Source of the DNA: Pseudomonas sp. L5B5
GTDB taxonomy: Bacteria > Pseudomonadota > Gammaproteobacteria > Pseudomonadales > Pseudomonadaceae
Assembly: GCF_020520285.1 (NCBI RefSeq)
Contig: NZ_CP084742.1
Span: 4,464,001 to 4,528,000, forward strand
Direction of reading: 5' to 3'
DNA length: 64,000 nt
Shown piece after piece: positions 47,047 to 57,095 of this stretch. The position numbers and the translations under genes are program-made. Below the pieces are notes generated by a model. It saw only the letters and a program-made list of their open reading frames with translations, was not told where the DNA came from and did no database searches. How positions within the stretch are numbered: position 1 is the first letter of the stretch; each line of letters starts with the position of its first letter.

Positions 47047-47967
47047 TCACGTCTTCTTGCCGTCGAAAGTGGCCTTGACGATTTCGCCGATGCCACCCAC
47101 GGCGCCGATGACCTGGCTCGCCTCCAGTGGCATCAGGATCACCTTGCTGTTGTTGGCCGAGGCCAGCTTGCCCAGGGCGTCGACGTACTTCTGCGCCACG
47201 AAGTAGTTGATCGCCTGGACGTTGCCGTGGGCGATGGCCTCGGACACTACCTGGGTCGCCCGGGCTTCGGCCTCTGCCTGGCGTTCACGGGCCTCGGCTT
47301 CGAGGAATGCCGCCTGGCGCTCGCCTTCGGCTTCCAGGATCTGTGCCTGTTTCTTGCCTTCGGCGGTGAGAATGGCTGCGGCGCGCAATCCTTCGGCCTC
47401 CAGGATCTGCGCGCGCTTGACCCGTTCGGCCTTCATCTGCCCTGACATGGCGGCCATCAGGTCGGTGGGCGGGCTGATGTCCTTGATTTCGATACGGGTG
47501 ATCTTGATGCCCCAGGGAGCGGTGGCTTCATCGACGGTCTTCAACAGTTTCTCGTTGATCGCATCACGTTGGCTGAGCATCGCGTCCAGTTCCATGGAGC
47601 CCAGCACCGTCCGGATATTGGTTTGCAACAGGTTGCGCACGGCATGCTCGAGATTGTTGACCTCGTAGGCGGCCTGGGCGGTATTGACGACCTGGAAGAA
47701 ACACACCGCGTCGATCTGTACCGTGGCGTTATCGGCGGTGATGACTTCCTGGGGCGGGATATCCAGCACGTTCTCCATGACGTTGATCTTGCGCCCGATG
47801 CGGTCCATCACCGGGATGATGATGTTCAACCCCGGCTTGAGGGTGTTGGTGTAGCGCCCGAAACGCTCCACGGTCCACTGATAGCCCTGCGGGACCACCT
47901 TGAAACCCATGAACACCAGGGCCACGGCCAGGCCGACGAAAAGTAGCAGTACGCTTGTGATCTGCAT
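47047..47967 (-). CDS. SPFH/stomatin-family protein (QmcA-like)
   Basis: The 306-residue protein has one N-terminal membrane helix ([19 protein letters not shown]), the SPFH/band-7 domain ([20 protein letters not shown]) and a long Ala/Glu/Gln-rich coiled coil around residues 190-255. It should oligomerise in the inner membrane as flotillin-like rings and work with the NfeD protein. A GTG at 47976 is an alternative start. Confidence 0.9.
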   Translation of the reverse strand: MQITSVLLLFVGLAVALVFMGFKVVPQGYQWTVERFGRYTNTLKPGLNIIIPVMDRIGRKINVMENVLDIPPQEVITADNATVQIDAVCFFQVVNTAQAAYEVNNLEHAVRNLLQTNIRTVLGSMELDAMLSQRDAINEKLLKTVDEATAPWGIKITRIEIKDISPPTDLMAAMSGQMKAERVKRAQILEAEGLRAAAILTAEGKKQAQILEAEGERQAAFLEAEARERQAEAEARATQVVSEAIAHGNVQAINYFVAQKYVDALGKLASANNSKVILMPLEASQVIGAVGGIGEIVKATFDGKKT

Positions 47968-48012
47968 CTGGCTCACCTGTTCAACGGTTGATCAATGGGC
48001 GGCGGGTAGGGT

Positions 48013-49620
48013 TCATAGCTGAAAGCGTGTGACCGAGGTCTGCAGGGTGGCCACCGAACTCTCCATCTGCTCCACCGTGAGGCTCAGGTCACGCATGGCC
48101 TGGCTGTTGCGACGGGCCACTTCGCTGATCATCTCCACCCGTTGCGCGACTTCGCCGCTGGCCTTGGACTGCTCGCCGATGGTGTGGGAAATCTCCTGCA
48201 CCATCAGCGCCGAGCGCTGTGCGCCCTGGCGGATCTCGTTGATCGAGGTGCCCGCCTGCTGGGCCATGTTCACGCCGTCGTTCACCCGGCTGACTCCGGT
48301 CTGCATGCTGCTGACCGCCTGCTCGGTGGTTTCCCGGATGCGCTGGATCATGCCGGTGATCTCCCGGGTCGATTGCGCGGTGCGCGCCGCCAGGTTGCGT
48401 ACCTCGTCGGCGACCACGGCAAAGCCGCGCCCGGCTTCTCCTGCCCTGGCGGCTTCGATGGCGGCGTTGAGGGCCAGCAGGTTGGTCTGTTCGGCGATGC
48501 CGTTGATCACCTGGATGATCGAATGAATCTCTTCGGAGGACTGGCCCAGGGCGGTGATGCTTTCAGAGGACTGATTGACCGCCTCGGCAATGTGGCTCAT
48601 GCCGTCGACCACCCCGAGTATTACCTGTCCGCCGCTGCCGGCCAGGGACTCGGACTGGGCCGAGATACTCTGGGCGTTGCGCGCATGCTCGGCGACCTGG
48701 GCGATGTTGCTGATCATCTGCTCCATGGCTGCTGCCATGTCGGTGGCGCCGTCGGCCTGTTCGCTGGCACCGTCGGCGATGCTCGACGAGGTACCGCTGA
48801 GGCTATGGGAGCGGCCGCGCAGCTCCTCGCTCTCATGACGAATGGTGGTGATCATCTGCCGCAGGTTGTCCTGCATTTCGCCAAGGGCCTGCTGCAACTG
48901 GCCAGCTTCGTCCTGGCTGTCGACGCTGATGCTGCGGGTCAGGTCGCCCTGGGCGATGGCTCGGGCCGTGGCCACGGATTTTTCCAGGGGCTTGAGTACC
49001 CGGTTGAGCAACTGGCGGGTCAACAGGCACAGGGCCAGTACGGCGCACAGGCTGCCACCGATCAGCCACCAGGCGGCCTGGCGCACGGCCGTTTCGCTGC
49101 GGGCGCGGGTCTGGGCGCTGCTGGCTTCGATCTTGCTGCTCAGGGCCTCGTTGCGGGTTTCCACTTCGCTGAACCGCTGGGAGAACTCCGGCATCTGCAG
49201 GCGGGCGGCCTGGGGGTCCTTGAGCGCCAGCCCGGCAATGTCCTGTGCAGCTCGAATGTAGTTTTCCAGCACGGGCTGCAACTCGCCGACCGCCTCGCGG
49301 ATATCCGGCGCCAGGGGCAGGCGGGCATTCTCGGCCAGGGCCTTGCGGAACCAGTCACCGTGTTCGCGCAGGCTGTCACGTACTTCGTCACCGGCTGCCA
49401 CATCACCGGGCTGGCTGCTCAAGGCTTGCAGTACATCGGCCCGCAAGGCGTCGTGCATCATGTCGGCCTCCAGGTGGTTGCGCAGGGCGCTGGCGTTGAG
49501 TTCGTTGTCGCCCAATGCGCTGGCCAGGCGCGACTGGCCCCAGAGGCCGATGCCGGCTACCAGGGCGATGGCCAGCAGGCTGATAGCTCCGGAGGTGATC
49601 ATGTTCTGGCGAATGTTCAT
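48013..49620 (-). CDS. methyl-accepting chemotaxis protein
   Basis: The 535-residue receptor has a membrane helix at residues 10-30, a periplasmic helical-bundle sensor (about 31-185), a second helix (about 187-207), a HAMP domain (210-265) and a signalling domain. The hairpin tip carries the conserved [33 protein letters not shown] four-helix type sensor is likely, but the ligand cannot be told. It is a single gene, as many Pseudomonas receptors are. Confidence 0.92.
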   Translation of the reverse strand: MNIRQNMITSGAISLLAIALVAGIGLWGQSRLASALGDNELNASALRNHLEADMMHDALRADVLQALSSQPGDVAAGDEVRDSLREHGDWFRKALAENARLPLAPDIREAVGELQPVLENYIRAAQDIAGLALKDPQAARLQMPEFSQRFSEVETRNEALSSKIEASSAQTRARSETAVRQAAWWLIGGSLCAVLALCLLTRQLLNRVLKPLEKSVATARAIAQGDLTRSISVDSQDEAGQLQQALGEMQDNLRQMITTIRHESEELRGRSHSLSGTSSSIADGASEQADGATDMAAAMEQMISNIAQVAEHARNAQSISAQSESLAGSGGQVILGVVDGMSHIAEAVNQSSESITALGQSSEEIHSIIQVINGIAEQTNLLALNAAIEAARAGEAGRGFAVVADEVRNLAARTAQSTREITGMIQRIRETTEQAVSSMQTGVSRVNDGVNMAQQAGTSINEIRQGAQRSALMVQEISHTIGEQSKASGEVAQRVEMISEVARRNSQAMRDLSLTVEQMESSVATLQTSVTRFQL

Positions 49621-49676
49621 GCATGGTTCCCTGCCCGTTTCGGCTGTGCCTAGAGCGTAGTCCAGCGACTGGGGGG

Positions 49677-51452
49677 CTACCCGAACTCGTTGCAGGGGGT
49701 TACGCGCAGTGCCTCCTCCAGGCTGGTCAATCCCTGTGCCACCTTGTGCGCGGCGGCCAGGCGCAGGCTACGCATGCCATCGGCGCCTGCCTGGCGACGC
49801 AGGGCGGCCAGGTCGAGGTCCGGCTGGACGAATGGCTTGAGCCCCTCGCTCAACAGCATGATTTCGTAGATTCCGATGCGTCCGCGATAGCCGGTGCCCC
49901 GGCATTCGGCGCAGCCGACGGCACGCTGGCCGAGGCGCAGGGTCGGCAGCTGGGCAGGCGGCGCCAGGCTGTGCCAGTGATCTGCGTCGAGATCCGCAGG
50001 TTCCTTGCAATGGGGGCACAGGGTACGTACCAGGCGCTGGGCCATGACCCCGACCAGCGTGGCCTTGATCAGGTAATGCGGCACCCCCAGCTCCAGCAGG
50101 CGGCTGATGGCGCCCGGGGCATCGTTGGTATGCAGGGTGGACAACACCAGGTGCCCGGTGAGGGCGGCCTGGATGGCCATCTCGGCGGTCTCCAGGTCGC
50201 GGATCTCGCCGATCATGATGATGTCCGGGTCCTGGCGCAGCAGCGCGCGGACTCCGCTGGAAAAACCCAGGTCGATGTTGGGCTGGACCTGCATCTGGTT
50301 GAAGGCCGGCTCGATCATCTCGATCGGGTCCTCGATGGTGCACAGGTTGACTTCGGGGGTCGCCAGCTTCTTCAGGGTGGCATACAGGGTGCTGGTCTTG
50401 CCCGAACCCGTGGGGCCGGTGACCAGGATGATGCCGTGGGCCTGTCCGGTCATGGCCTGCCAGCGCGCCAGGTCCTCGGCGCAGAAGCCCAGCTGGTCGA
50501 AGTCCTTGAGCAGGACCTGGGGGTCGAAGATACGCATCACCAGCTTTTCGCCGAAGGCGGTGGGCAGGGTCGAGAGCCTCAGCTCGACGCCATGGCCTTC
50601 GGGGGCGAGGACCTTGATCCGCCCGTCCTGCGGCTTGCGTCGTTCGGCGACGTTCATCCGGCCCAGGCTCTTGAGGCGACTGACGATAGCCAGCGTGACC
50701 TGGGGTGGAAAGGCATAGACGTCGTACAGCAGCCCGTCGATGCGCAAGCGCAGGTTGCCCTGGTCACGCCGCGGCTCGACATGGATATCGCTGGCCCGTT
50801 GCTCGAAGGCGTACTGGAGCAGCCAATCGACGATGTTGATGATGTGGGCATCATCGGCGTCCGGCTCGCGGTCGCCGCTGCCCGGCTTCAGCAGTTGTTC
50901 GAAACTGCCCGGGCCGCTGCCCCGGTGTTCGCTGCTGGCGCCGCTGACCGACCTGGCGAGGCGATAGAACTCCAGGGTCAGGTGACGGATCTGTGCCGGG
51001 CTGGCCACCACCCGTTGCACGGTGCGCTTCAGGGCGTGGGCCAGGTCGGCTTCCCAGGCGCGGACATGAGGCTGGGCACTGGCGACGGTCACCTGCCGGG
51101 TGTCCACGGCCACGGCCAGGATCCCGTGCCGCTGGGCAAAGGCGCGGGACATCAATGGGGTGATGGCGGCGACGTCGATCCGTAGTGGGTCGATGCGCAG
51201 GTACGGCTGGCCGGCCTGCTGGGCGAGCCAGGCCGTGAGACTGTCCAGGTCCAGCGGGCGACCGGGGTGATGCAGGTCCGGCAGTTGCCGGGCGGCAATC
51301 TCTTCCAGTGGATGCCGGGAACCATCGGGCCCGGGTTGCGCCGCCAGGGCCAGTTCGGCGGCGTCCGGGCTGATACGGCCCTGGGCCAGCAGCTCGCGCA
51401 ACAGCTCGTCGAGTTCCAGCCTGCGGTCCTGGGGCATATCGGTGGCATTCAT
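49677..51452 (-). CDS. GspE/PilB-type secretion ATPase, orphan
   Basis: The 591-residue ATPase belongs to the type II secretion / type IV pilus family. It has an N-terminal MshEN-like domain (about 60-200), Walker [16 protein letters not shown] near 320, the Asp box and Walker B region [27 protein letters not shown], and a zinc motif CPHCKEP ... [11 protein letters not shown] near 470-500. No pseudopilin, GspF or secretin gene lies beside it. It may power a system encoded elsewhere or be a relic. It reads as intact. Confidence 0.86.
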   Translation of the reverse strand: MNATDMPQDRRLELDELLRELLAQGRISPDAAELALAAQPGPDGSRHPLEEIAARQLPDLHHPGRPLDLDSLTAWLAQQAGQPYLRIDPLRIDVAAITPLMSRAFAQRHGILAVAVDTRQVTVASAQPHVRAWEADLAHALKRTVQRVVASPAQIRHLTLEFYRLARSVSGASSEHRGSGPGSFEQLLKPGSGDREPDADDAHIINIVDWLLQYAFEQRASDIHVEPRRDQGNLRLRIDGLLYDVYAFPPQVTLAIVSRLKSLGRMNVAERRKPQDGRIKVLAPEGHGVELRLSTLPTAFGEKLVMRIFDPQVLLKDFDQLGFCAEDLARWQAMTGQAHGIILVTGPTGSGKTSTLYATLKKLATPEVNLCTIEDPIEMIEPAFNQMQVQPNIDLGFSSGVRALLRQDPDIIMIGEIRDLETAEMAIQAALTGHLVLSTLHTNDAPGAISRLLELGVPHYLIKATLVGVMAQRLVRTLCPHCKEPADLDADHWHSLAPPAQLPTLRLGQRAVGCAECRGTGYRGRIGIYEIMLLSEGLKPFVQPDLDLAALRRQAGADGMRSLRLAAAHKVAQGLTSLEEALRVTPCNEFG

Positions 51453-51556
51453 GAGGTTCCCCCCGGCTCACGGTCGTGATGCCGACCGGTAACAGCCAAG
51501 AGTAGCCCGGTGCAGCCGTGGGGCCGCCAGCCAAGGGTTGCAGGGTTTTGCCGATT

Positions 51557-51886
51557 TCAGCCAGTGGCTTGCAGGCGTAGCGGATGCAGCTGTTGCAGCT
51601 CGACCGAGCAGACGCAGATCAGGTTGCGCAGCTTGTCCGCGATCACTTCGGCCCGGTGCCAGCTCAAGCCATCGAGTTCCACCTCCATGTGCAAGGTAGC
51701 TTCCCGTTGCTGCACCGAGACCCGCTGCGGTACCAGGAACTGCAAGGCGAAATGATTGAGCACCCGGCACAGTACGTCGGCTTCGGCGTCGGCTTGCAGG
51801 TGGTATTGCACGTGGCAGTGGGCCTGGTGGGCGCTCCAGACATCGGGGCGGGGCGATGAGCCGAGGGCAGGGTCGAGAGGGGGCAT
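51557..51886 (-). CDS. small hypothetical protein, ACT-like
   Basis: The 109-residue product shows one alpha/beta segment, VQYHLQADAEADVLCRVLNHFALQFLVPQRVSVQQ, resembling an ACT-type fold, with VELQQLHPLRL near the end. It has a GGAGA ribosome site and is divergent from an Lrp-type regulator gene, with a 124-base shared promoter region. I do not recognise the family. ACT-like small proteins often bind amino acids; that is only a guess. Confidence 0.6.
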   Translation of the reverse strand: MPPLDPALGSSPRPDVWSAHQAHCHVQYHLQADAEADVLCRVLNHFALQFLVPQRVSVQQREATLHMEVELDGLSWHRAEVIADKLRNLICVCSVELQQLHPLRLQATG

Positions 51887-52010
51887 GGCAGTCTCCAGTT
51901 CAGTGGAGAAATTTTTACATTCGGATTCGGGTATTTCTTATCTAAGATTGAGGTTCTGGTGAAATGATTGAATAGAATAATTCGCCAGATAACATATTTG
52001 GGGATTGATC

Positions 52011-52481
52011 ATGCATAACGAGCTGGACGCCTATGACCGCCGGATTCTCGCCCTGTTGCAGGAAGACGCTTCGCTATCCAGCGCGCAGATTGCCGAGCAG
52101 GTCGGCCTATCGCAGTCGCCCTGCTGGCGGCGGATCCAGCGCTTGAAGGACGAAGGGGTGATCCGTGGCCAGGTGACCTTGCTGGATCGCAAGAAGATCG
52201 GGCTGAACACGCAGATCTTTGCCCAGATCAAGCTCAATGCCCACGGGCGCTCCAACTTCACCGAGTTCACCGAGGCGATCCGCGGTTTTCCGGAAGTGCT
52301 GGAGTGTTATGTGCTGATGGGAGCGGTGGATTTTCTGCTGCGGGTGGTGGCGGCGGACATCGAAGCCTACGAACGCTTCTTCTTCGAGAAGCTGTCCATG
52401 GTGCCCGGCATCCAGGAGGTGAACTCGATCGTTGCCCTGTCGGAGATCAAGTCCACCACCAGCCTGCCGGTTCTGCGCTGA
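52011..52481 (+). CDS. Lrp/AsnC-family transcriptional regulator
   Basis: The 156-residue regulator has an N-terminal helix-turn-helix (residues 5-60, LDAYDRRILALLQEDASLSS, with QVGLSQSPCWRRIQRL as the recognition part) and a C-terminal RAM domain with ECYVLMGAVDFLLRVVA. It probably senses an amino acid and controls the divergent small gene or itself. ATG at 52011 is preferred to the TTG two codons upstream. Confidence 0.92.
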   Translation: MHNELDAYDRRILALLQEDASLSSAQIAEQVGLSQSPCWRRIQRLKDEGVIRGQVTLLDRKKIGLNTQIFAQIKLNAHGRSNFTEFTEAIRGFPEVLECYVLMGAVDFLLRVVAADIEAYERFFFEKLSMVPGIQEVNSIVALSEIKSTTSLPVLR

Positions 52482-53849
52482 TCACATGCGCAGCAGGGTC
52501 TTCCAGGCGCGGTTCTGGAACACCGCGATGGCCTGGTGCTTGCGCGCCACCAGGGCCTCTTCGGTGATCGGCTCGTTGGCCAGTTGCGCCAGCTTGTTCA
52601 GCTCGCCGTAGAGACGGTCCAGCTCGGGGATCTCCAGCGCACCCCGAGCGTGGTGCAGCCAGGCCTGGATACGCTCGATACGCGGCAGTTGCTCGGCCAG
52701 GTCTTCGGGTTGCTGCTGGTAGCGCTGCAATTGCAGGGACGAAGCCTCTTCGGCCAGCAAACGTGGCAGCCAGCTCGCCAGCTGCGCGGCGCCCTGGCGG
52801 TTGCCCCGGGTGCTGCGCTCGGCAGTCCAGGCGCGGTCGAGCAACCAGCGCGAGGTGTTCAGGGAGAACAGGCCCCAGCGCACGTCCTGCAGTTCTTCGA
52901 TGAACTGCTCCGGTGCTGCCTTGCGCACGTCCTCGTCATCGAGACCGGCCTGTACCAGCGGGCGCCAGTCTTCCAGCAGGGCGTCCAGGGCACTGCGCAG
53001 TTCAGCGGTGGACTGGCGCGGCGCAGCCTGGCCCAGGCTGCTGGCCAGGGCTCGCAGTTCGGCGAGGCACTCCACCCAGTCCTGCAGCAGGCGCCAGTGG
53101 CCATTGAAGCGATACTGCTCGGCCAGGCGCTGGCTGCTGGCCAGCAGGTGCCAGGCCAGGGCGGCGAAAGCTTCGTCCAGGGGCGTCTCGGCGTTCAGTT
53201 GCGGGGCAGGCAGGCTCAGGGAGTAGCTGCCGGCATCGAACAGGCGGTAACCGCGTTCGGCCTTGCTGATGTCGCAAGGCATCAGCGGCAGGGTCAGGGC
53301 CAGTTCCGCTGCCAGCTCCAGCAGGGCGGCCGGCTCGCCTTCGCGCAGTTCCAGCTCCAGCTCGCAGATTTCTTCCTTGTGTTTGCCGGCGATCACCTGG
53401 CCCAGGTCCAGCGCCGCCTCGATCACCACCTTGGCCTTGCCGCGGCCCCAGGCGATTTCCGCGCGCTCGCGGACGAAATCAGTGGTGAACAGGGGCTTGA
53501 GGGTCTTCTTGTCCAGTTCGGCCAGGGCCTCGGGCCAGCATTGGCCATCGAGTTTCTTCAGGTCGAGCTTGGCCTTGGGCAGTTGCCAGTCGTATTCGTT
53601 GCGTTCGGACAGGCCGGCGACGCTCTGCCCGCGGGTCTTGAGGGTCTGGATCACCACGTCGCCGTCACGGCGCAGGCGCAGGGCCACCTTGGCCTGGGCC
53701 AGGTCGCGGTCCGGAGTGTCGAAGTACTGGTTCATCAGCTCACGGCGTTCCCAGCCACTTTTGTTGCGTTTTTTCAGGAGCGGGTGCTCGCGCAGGGCGG
53801 CGAGGGTCTCGCGGCTGGCGCGGAGTTTGATTTCGGTTTCTTTCTGCAT
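52482..53849 (-). CDS. CYTH-CHAD inorganic triphosphatase, YgiF-like
   Basis: The 455-residue protein has a CYTH domain in residues 1-200, with the ExExK signature at E4/E6/K8 (METEIKLR region) and strand repeats, followed by a CHAD helical domain from about 220. This is the YgiF architecture, a tripolyphosphatase; CHAD domains bind polyphosphate. It converges tightly on the Lrp gene. The ATG at 53849 puts the ExExK motif at the correct distance; a 17-codon extension is rejected. Confidence 0.9.
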   Translation of the reverse strand: MQKETEIKLRASRETLAALREHPLLKKRNKSGWERRELMNQYFDTPDRDLAQAKVALRLRRDGDVVIQTLKTRGQSVAGLSERNEYDWQLPKAKLDLKKLDGQCWPEALAELDKKTLKPLFTTDFVRERAEIAWGRGKAKVVIEAALDLGQVIAGKHKEEICELELELREGEPAALLELAAELALTLPLMPCDISKAERGYRLFDAGSYSLSLPAPQLNAETPLDEAFAALAWHLLASSQRLAEQYRFNGHWRLLQDWVECLAELRALASSLGQAAPRQSTAELRSALDALLEDWRPLVQAGLDDEDVRKAAPEQFIEELQDVRWGLFSLNTSRWLLDRAWTAERSTRGNRQGAAQLASWLPRLLAEEASSLQLQRYQQQPEDLAEQLPRIERIQAWLHHARGALEIPELDRLYGELNKLAQLANEPITEEALVARKHQAIAVFQNRAWKTLLRM

Positions 53850-54007
53850 GGCCGGACAATCCAGGATCGGGAGCGCAGCCGGGGAAGAGTTGGCTGCCAA
53901 GGTCGTGCAGTGTACAGGACAAGGCGCCTGGAGGTGCCGCCACGGTTCCTTCGGCGGGGTAACAGCCCCTATGATGGGCCTCGTCCTGGAACTTGCGGAG
54001 CCCGCTC

Positions 54008-55165
54008 ATGCCATTGCCGTCCATGAAGGATCAGTTCGCCGCCTTGATCGCAGCCCCTTCGGTGAGCTGCACCCAGCCTGCGCTGGACCAGTCCAATCGA
54101 CCGGTCATCGACCTGCTTGCCGGCTGGCTCGGCGACCTGGGCTTTGCCTGCGACATCCAGCAAGTGAGCCCTGGCAAGTTCAACCTGCTGGCCAGTTTCG
54201 GCAGTGGTCCCGGTGGCCTGGTGCTGTCAGGCCATAGCGACACCGTGCCGTTCGATGCTGGGCTGTGGCAGACCGACCCCCTGAAACTGACCGAGGTCGA
54301 CGGCCGCTGGGTCGGCCTTGGCAGCTGCGACATGAAGGGTTTCTTCGCCCTGGTCATCGAGGCGGTACAGCCGCTGCTGGCTCAGCCGTTCAAGCAGCCG
54401 TTGCTGATCCTGGCCACCTGTGACGAGGAAAGCTCCATGGCCGGGGCCCGGGCCCTGGCGCAAGCCGGTCATCCGCTGGGGCGTGCGGCAGTGATCGGTG
54501 AGCCTACGGGGCTCAAGCCGATCCGGCTGCACAAGGGCGTGATGATGGAGCGCATCGACATTCTCGGCCGTAGCGGTCATTCATCGGACCCGAGCCTGGG
54601 GCGCAGTGCCCTGGAAGCCATGCACGATGCCATCGGCGAGCTGCGTGGCCTGCGCTTGCAGTGGCAACGGGAATTTCGCAACCCGCAATTCAGCGTGCCG
54701 CAGCCGACCCTGAACTTCGGCTGCATCCACGGTGGCGACAACCCCAACCGCATCTGCGGCCAGTGCTCGCTGGAGTTCGACCTGCGACCCTTGCCGGGCA
54801 TGGACCCGCAAGCCCTGCGCGAGGCGATCCGCCAGAGGCTCAGACCGGTGGCCGAACGACACGAGGTGCAGATCGATTACGCGCCACTGTTCCCCGCCGT
54901 GCCGCCGTTCGAGCAGGCCGAGGATGCCGAGTTGGTGCGTGTAGCCGAACGTCTTACAGGTCATCGCGCCGAAGCAGTGGCGTTCGGCACTGAAGCACCT
55001 TATCTTCAGCGCCTCGGTTGCCAGACCCTGGTGCTCGGCCCGGGGGATATCGCCTGCGCCCATCAGCCAGGCGAGTACCTTGAAATGTCACGCTTGCAGC
55101 CTACCGTGCATCTATTGCGTGAACTGATCGAATATTACTGCCTGACCCCGGCTCAATTTCAGTAA
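54008..55165 (+). CDS. argE: acetylornithine deacetylase
   Basis: The 385-residue M20-family zinc hydrolase removes acetyl from N-acetylornithine. Metal-site motifs: SGHSDTVPFD (H76, with D78), GSCDMKGFFAL (D108) and the catalytic Glu pair CDEESSMAG (E140, E141), GEPTGL and a final CAHQPGEYL His. argA follows about 135 bases later on the same strand, as in other pseudomonads. Start ATG at 54008; ATG at 54023 is an alternative. Confidence 0.92.
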   Translation: MPLPSMKDQFAALIAAPSVSCTQPALDQSNRPVIDLLAGWLGDLGFACDIQQVSPGKFNLLASFGSGPGGLVLSGHSDTVPFDAGLWQTDPLKLTEVDGRWVGLGSCDMKGFFALVIEAVQPLLAQPFKQPLLILATCDEESSMAGARALAQAGHPLGRAAVIGEPTGLKPIRLHKGVMMERIDILGRSGHSSDPSLGRSALEAMHDAIGELRGLRLQWQREFRNPQFSVPQPTLNFGCIHGGDNPNRICGQCSLEFDLRPLPGMDPQALREAIRQRLRPVAERHEVQIDYAPLFPAVPPFEQAEDAELVRVAERLTGHRAEAVAFGTEAPYLQRLGCQTLVLGPGDIACAHQPGEYLEMSRLQPTVHLLRELIEYYCLTPAQFQ

Positions 55166-55301
55166 ATTGCCGTCGTCCCTGTCCGTACCCATGAGGAGAG
55201 TAAGCGTGTTGCCAAGCCTGTTCCGACGATAACCATCAGCCCGCTGTGCGTTTTCCATTTCGTCCTTCCATAGGCTGCTTTTTATTTACAGGCTCAGGTT
55301 C

Positions 55302-56600
55302 ATGCCCGAATACGTCAATTGGCTCCGTCACGCGTCTCCCTATATCAACGCCCACCGCGACTGCACCTTCGTGGTCATGCTGCCCGGCGACGGCGTTGAA
55401 CACGCCAACTTCGGCAATATCGTCCACGACCTGGTGCTGCTCCACAGCCTGGGTGTGCGCCTGGTGCTGGTGCACGGTTCGCGTCCCCAGATCGAGTCGC
55501 GCCTTGCCGCTCGTGGCCTGACCCCGCATTACCACCACGGCATGCGGATTACCGACGCGGCGACCCTGGAGTGCGTGATAGACGCCGTTGGCCAGCTGCG
55601 CATCGCCATCGAGGCACGCTTGTCCATGGACATGGCGTCTTCACCGATGCAGGGCTCACGGTTGCGGGTCGCCAGCGGCAACCTGGTGACCGCGCGCCCG
55701 ATCGGCGTGCTGGAAGGCGTCGACTACCACCACACCGGCGAGGTGCGCCGGGTCGACCGCAAGGGCATCAACCGCCTGCTGGACGAGCGCTCCATCGTGC
55801 TGTTGTCGCCCCTGGGGTACTCGCCCACTGGTGAAACCTTCAACTTGGCCTGTGAAGACGTGGCCACCCGCGCTGCCATCGACCTGGGTGCCGACAAGCT
55901 GCTGCTGTTCGGTGCGGACCCGGGACTGCTGGACGACAACGGCAAGCTGGTGCGTGAGCTGCGTCCGCAACAGGTGCCAGCCCACCTGCAGCGGCTGGGG
56001 GCCAACTACCAGGCCGAGCTGCTGGATGCGGCCGCTGAGGCCTGCCGGGGTGGAGTGGGGCGCAGCCATATCGTCAGTTATGCCGAGGATGGGGCGCTGC
56101 TGACCGAACTCTTCACCCGTGATGGCGGCGGCACCCTGGTGGCCCAGGAGCAATTCGAGCGAGTGCGCGAGGCGGCGATCGAAGATGTCGGCGGCCTGCT
56201 GGAGCTGATCAGCCCACTGGAAGAGCAGGGCATCCTGGTGCGGCGTTCCCGCGAGGTGCTGGAGCGCGAGATCGAGCAGTTCAGCGTGGTCGAGCGCGAG
56301 GGCATGATCATCGCCTGCGCCGCGCTGTACCAGATTGCCGATTCCGAAGCCGGAGAGCTGGCCTGCCTGGCGGTGAACCCCGAGTACCGGCACGGCAAGC
56401 GTGGCGACGAACTGCTGGAAAGGATCGAGGCCCGGGCCCGGGACCAGGGCCTCAAGACCCTGTTCGTCCTCACTACCCGTACCGCCCACTGGTTCCGTGA
56501 GCGGGGCTTCGTGCCTAGCAGCGTTGAGCGCCTGCCCTCGGCCCGGGCCTCTCTGTACAACTACCAGCGCAATTCGAAGATCTTCGAAAAAGCCCTCTGA
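55302..56600 (+). CDS. argA: N-acetylglutamate synthase
   Basis: The 432-residue protein has an amino-acid-kinase-like N-terminal domain (residues 1-290, FVVMLPGDGVEHANFGNIVHDL and VLVHGSRPQIESRL) and a C-terminal GNAT acetyltransferase domain (from about 295, with ACLAVNPEYRHGKRGDELL as the acetyl-CoA loop). It starts arginine synthesis from glutamate. Length and fusion are those of the classical ArgA. A strong terminator follows. Confidence 0.95.
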   Translation: MPEYVNWLRHASPYINAHRDCTFVVMLPGDGVEHANFGNIVHDLVLLHSLGVRLVLVHGSRPQIESRLAARGLTPHYHHGMRITDAATLECVIDAVGQLRIAIEARLSMDMASSPMQGSRLRVASGNLVTARPIGVLEGVDYHHTGEVRRVDRKGINRLLDERSIVLLSPLGYSPTGETFNLACEDVATRAAIDLGADKLLLFGADPGLLDDNGKLVRELRPQQVPAHLQRLGANYQAELLDAAAEACRGGVGRSHIVSYAEDGALLTELFTRDGGGTLVAQEQFERVREAAIEDVGGLLELISPLEEQGILVRRSREVLEREIEQFSVVEREGMIIACAALYQIADSEAGELACLAVNPEYRHGKRGDELLERIEARARDQGLKTLFVLTTRTAHWFRERGFVPSSVERLPSARASLYNYQRNSKIFEKAL

Positions 56601-56618
56601 CGTTGTTCCTCCCATGAA

Positions 56619-56656
56619 AAAGCCGCGCTCGATCCAAGGATCGAAGCGCGGCTTTG
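56619..56656 (+). terminator. Rho-independent terminator of argA
   Basis: Stem AAAGCCGCGCT / AGCGCGGCTTT extended by CGATCC / GGATCG with a one-base bulge; short T-run. Confidence 0.85.
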
Positions 56657-57095
56657 CATATGTCAGAAAAATTTCAGTTCAATACTAAAACTGTAACAAA
56701 TTGACGGGAGGATAGGCTCTTAGCCATGATTGCGTCGCTTTTTCGATCCCTAATGACGTGTTTATTGATGCCGTCCCGGGATTGGAAGGGTGCAACTGCG
56801 GGAAAATATTTTTCAGGAATAGGCTTGCAAGCGTCTAGGCTGGACCATTTGGCTGGTTAATGACGAGCTTTATTCCTGAATGGTATGAGAAAGAATTGAA
56901 TAATTCTTTTTGGGTTTATGAGTGATTCATTACCCTACATGGACCCGATAACTGCGATTAGACCATGGTCGAAGACACAGGTCGTTACGATTGACTTATC
57001 AGTCACGGTCTGGCGCTAATCGCGCATCTGTGGCACCCGGGCGTTTCGATCCGGGGCCAGGAACCACAAGAATTAGAAAACGAGAGGAGCGATAC
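56657..57095 (+). promoter_or_regulatory. 439-base AT-rich promoter region of the OprD-family porin
   Basis: No gene is visible. The stretch is AT-rich against the genome, with TTGACGG at 56700 and a small dyad TGACT-TATC-AGTCA at 56992-57005 that could be an operator. AGAGGAGC precedes the start. No Anr-type box is evident. Confidence 0.5.
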
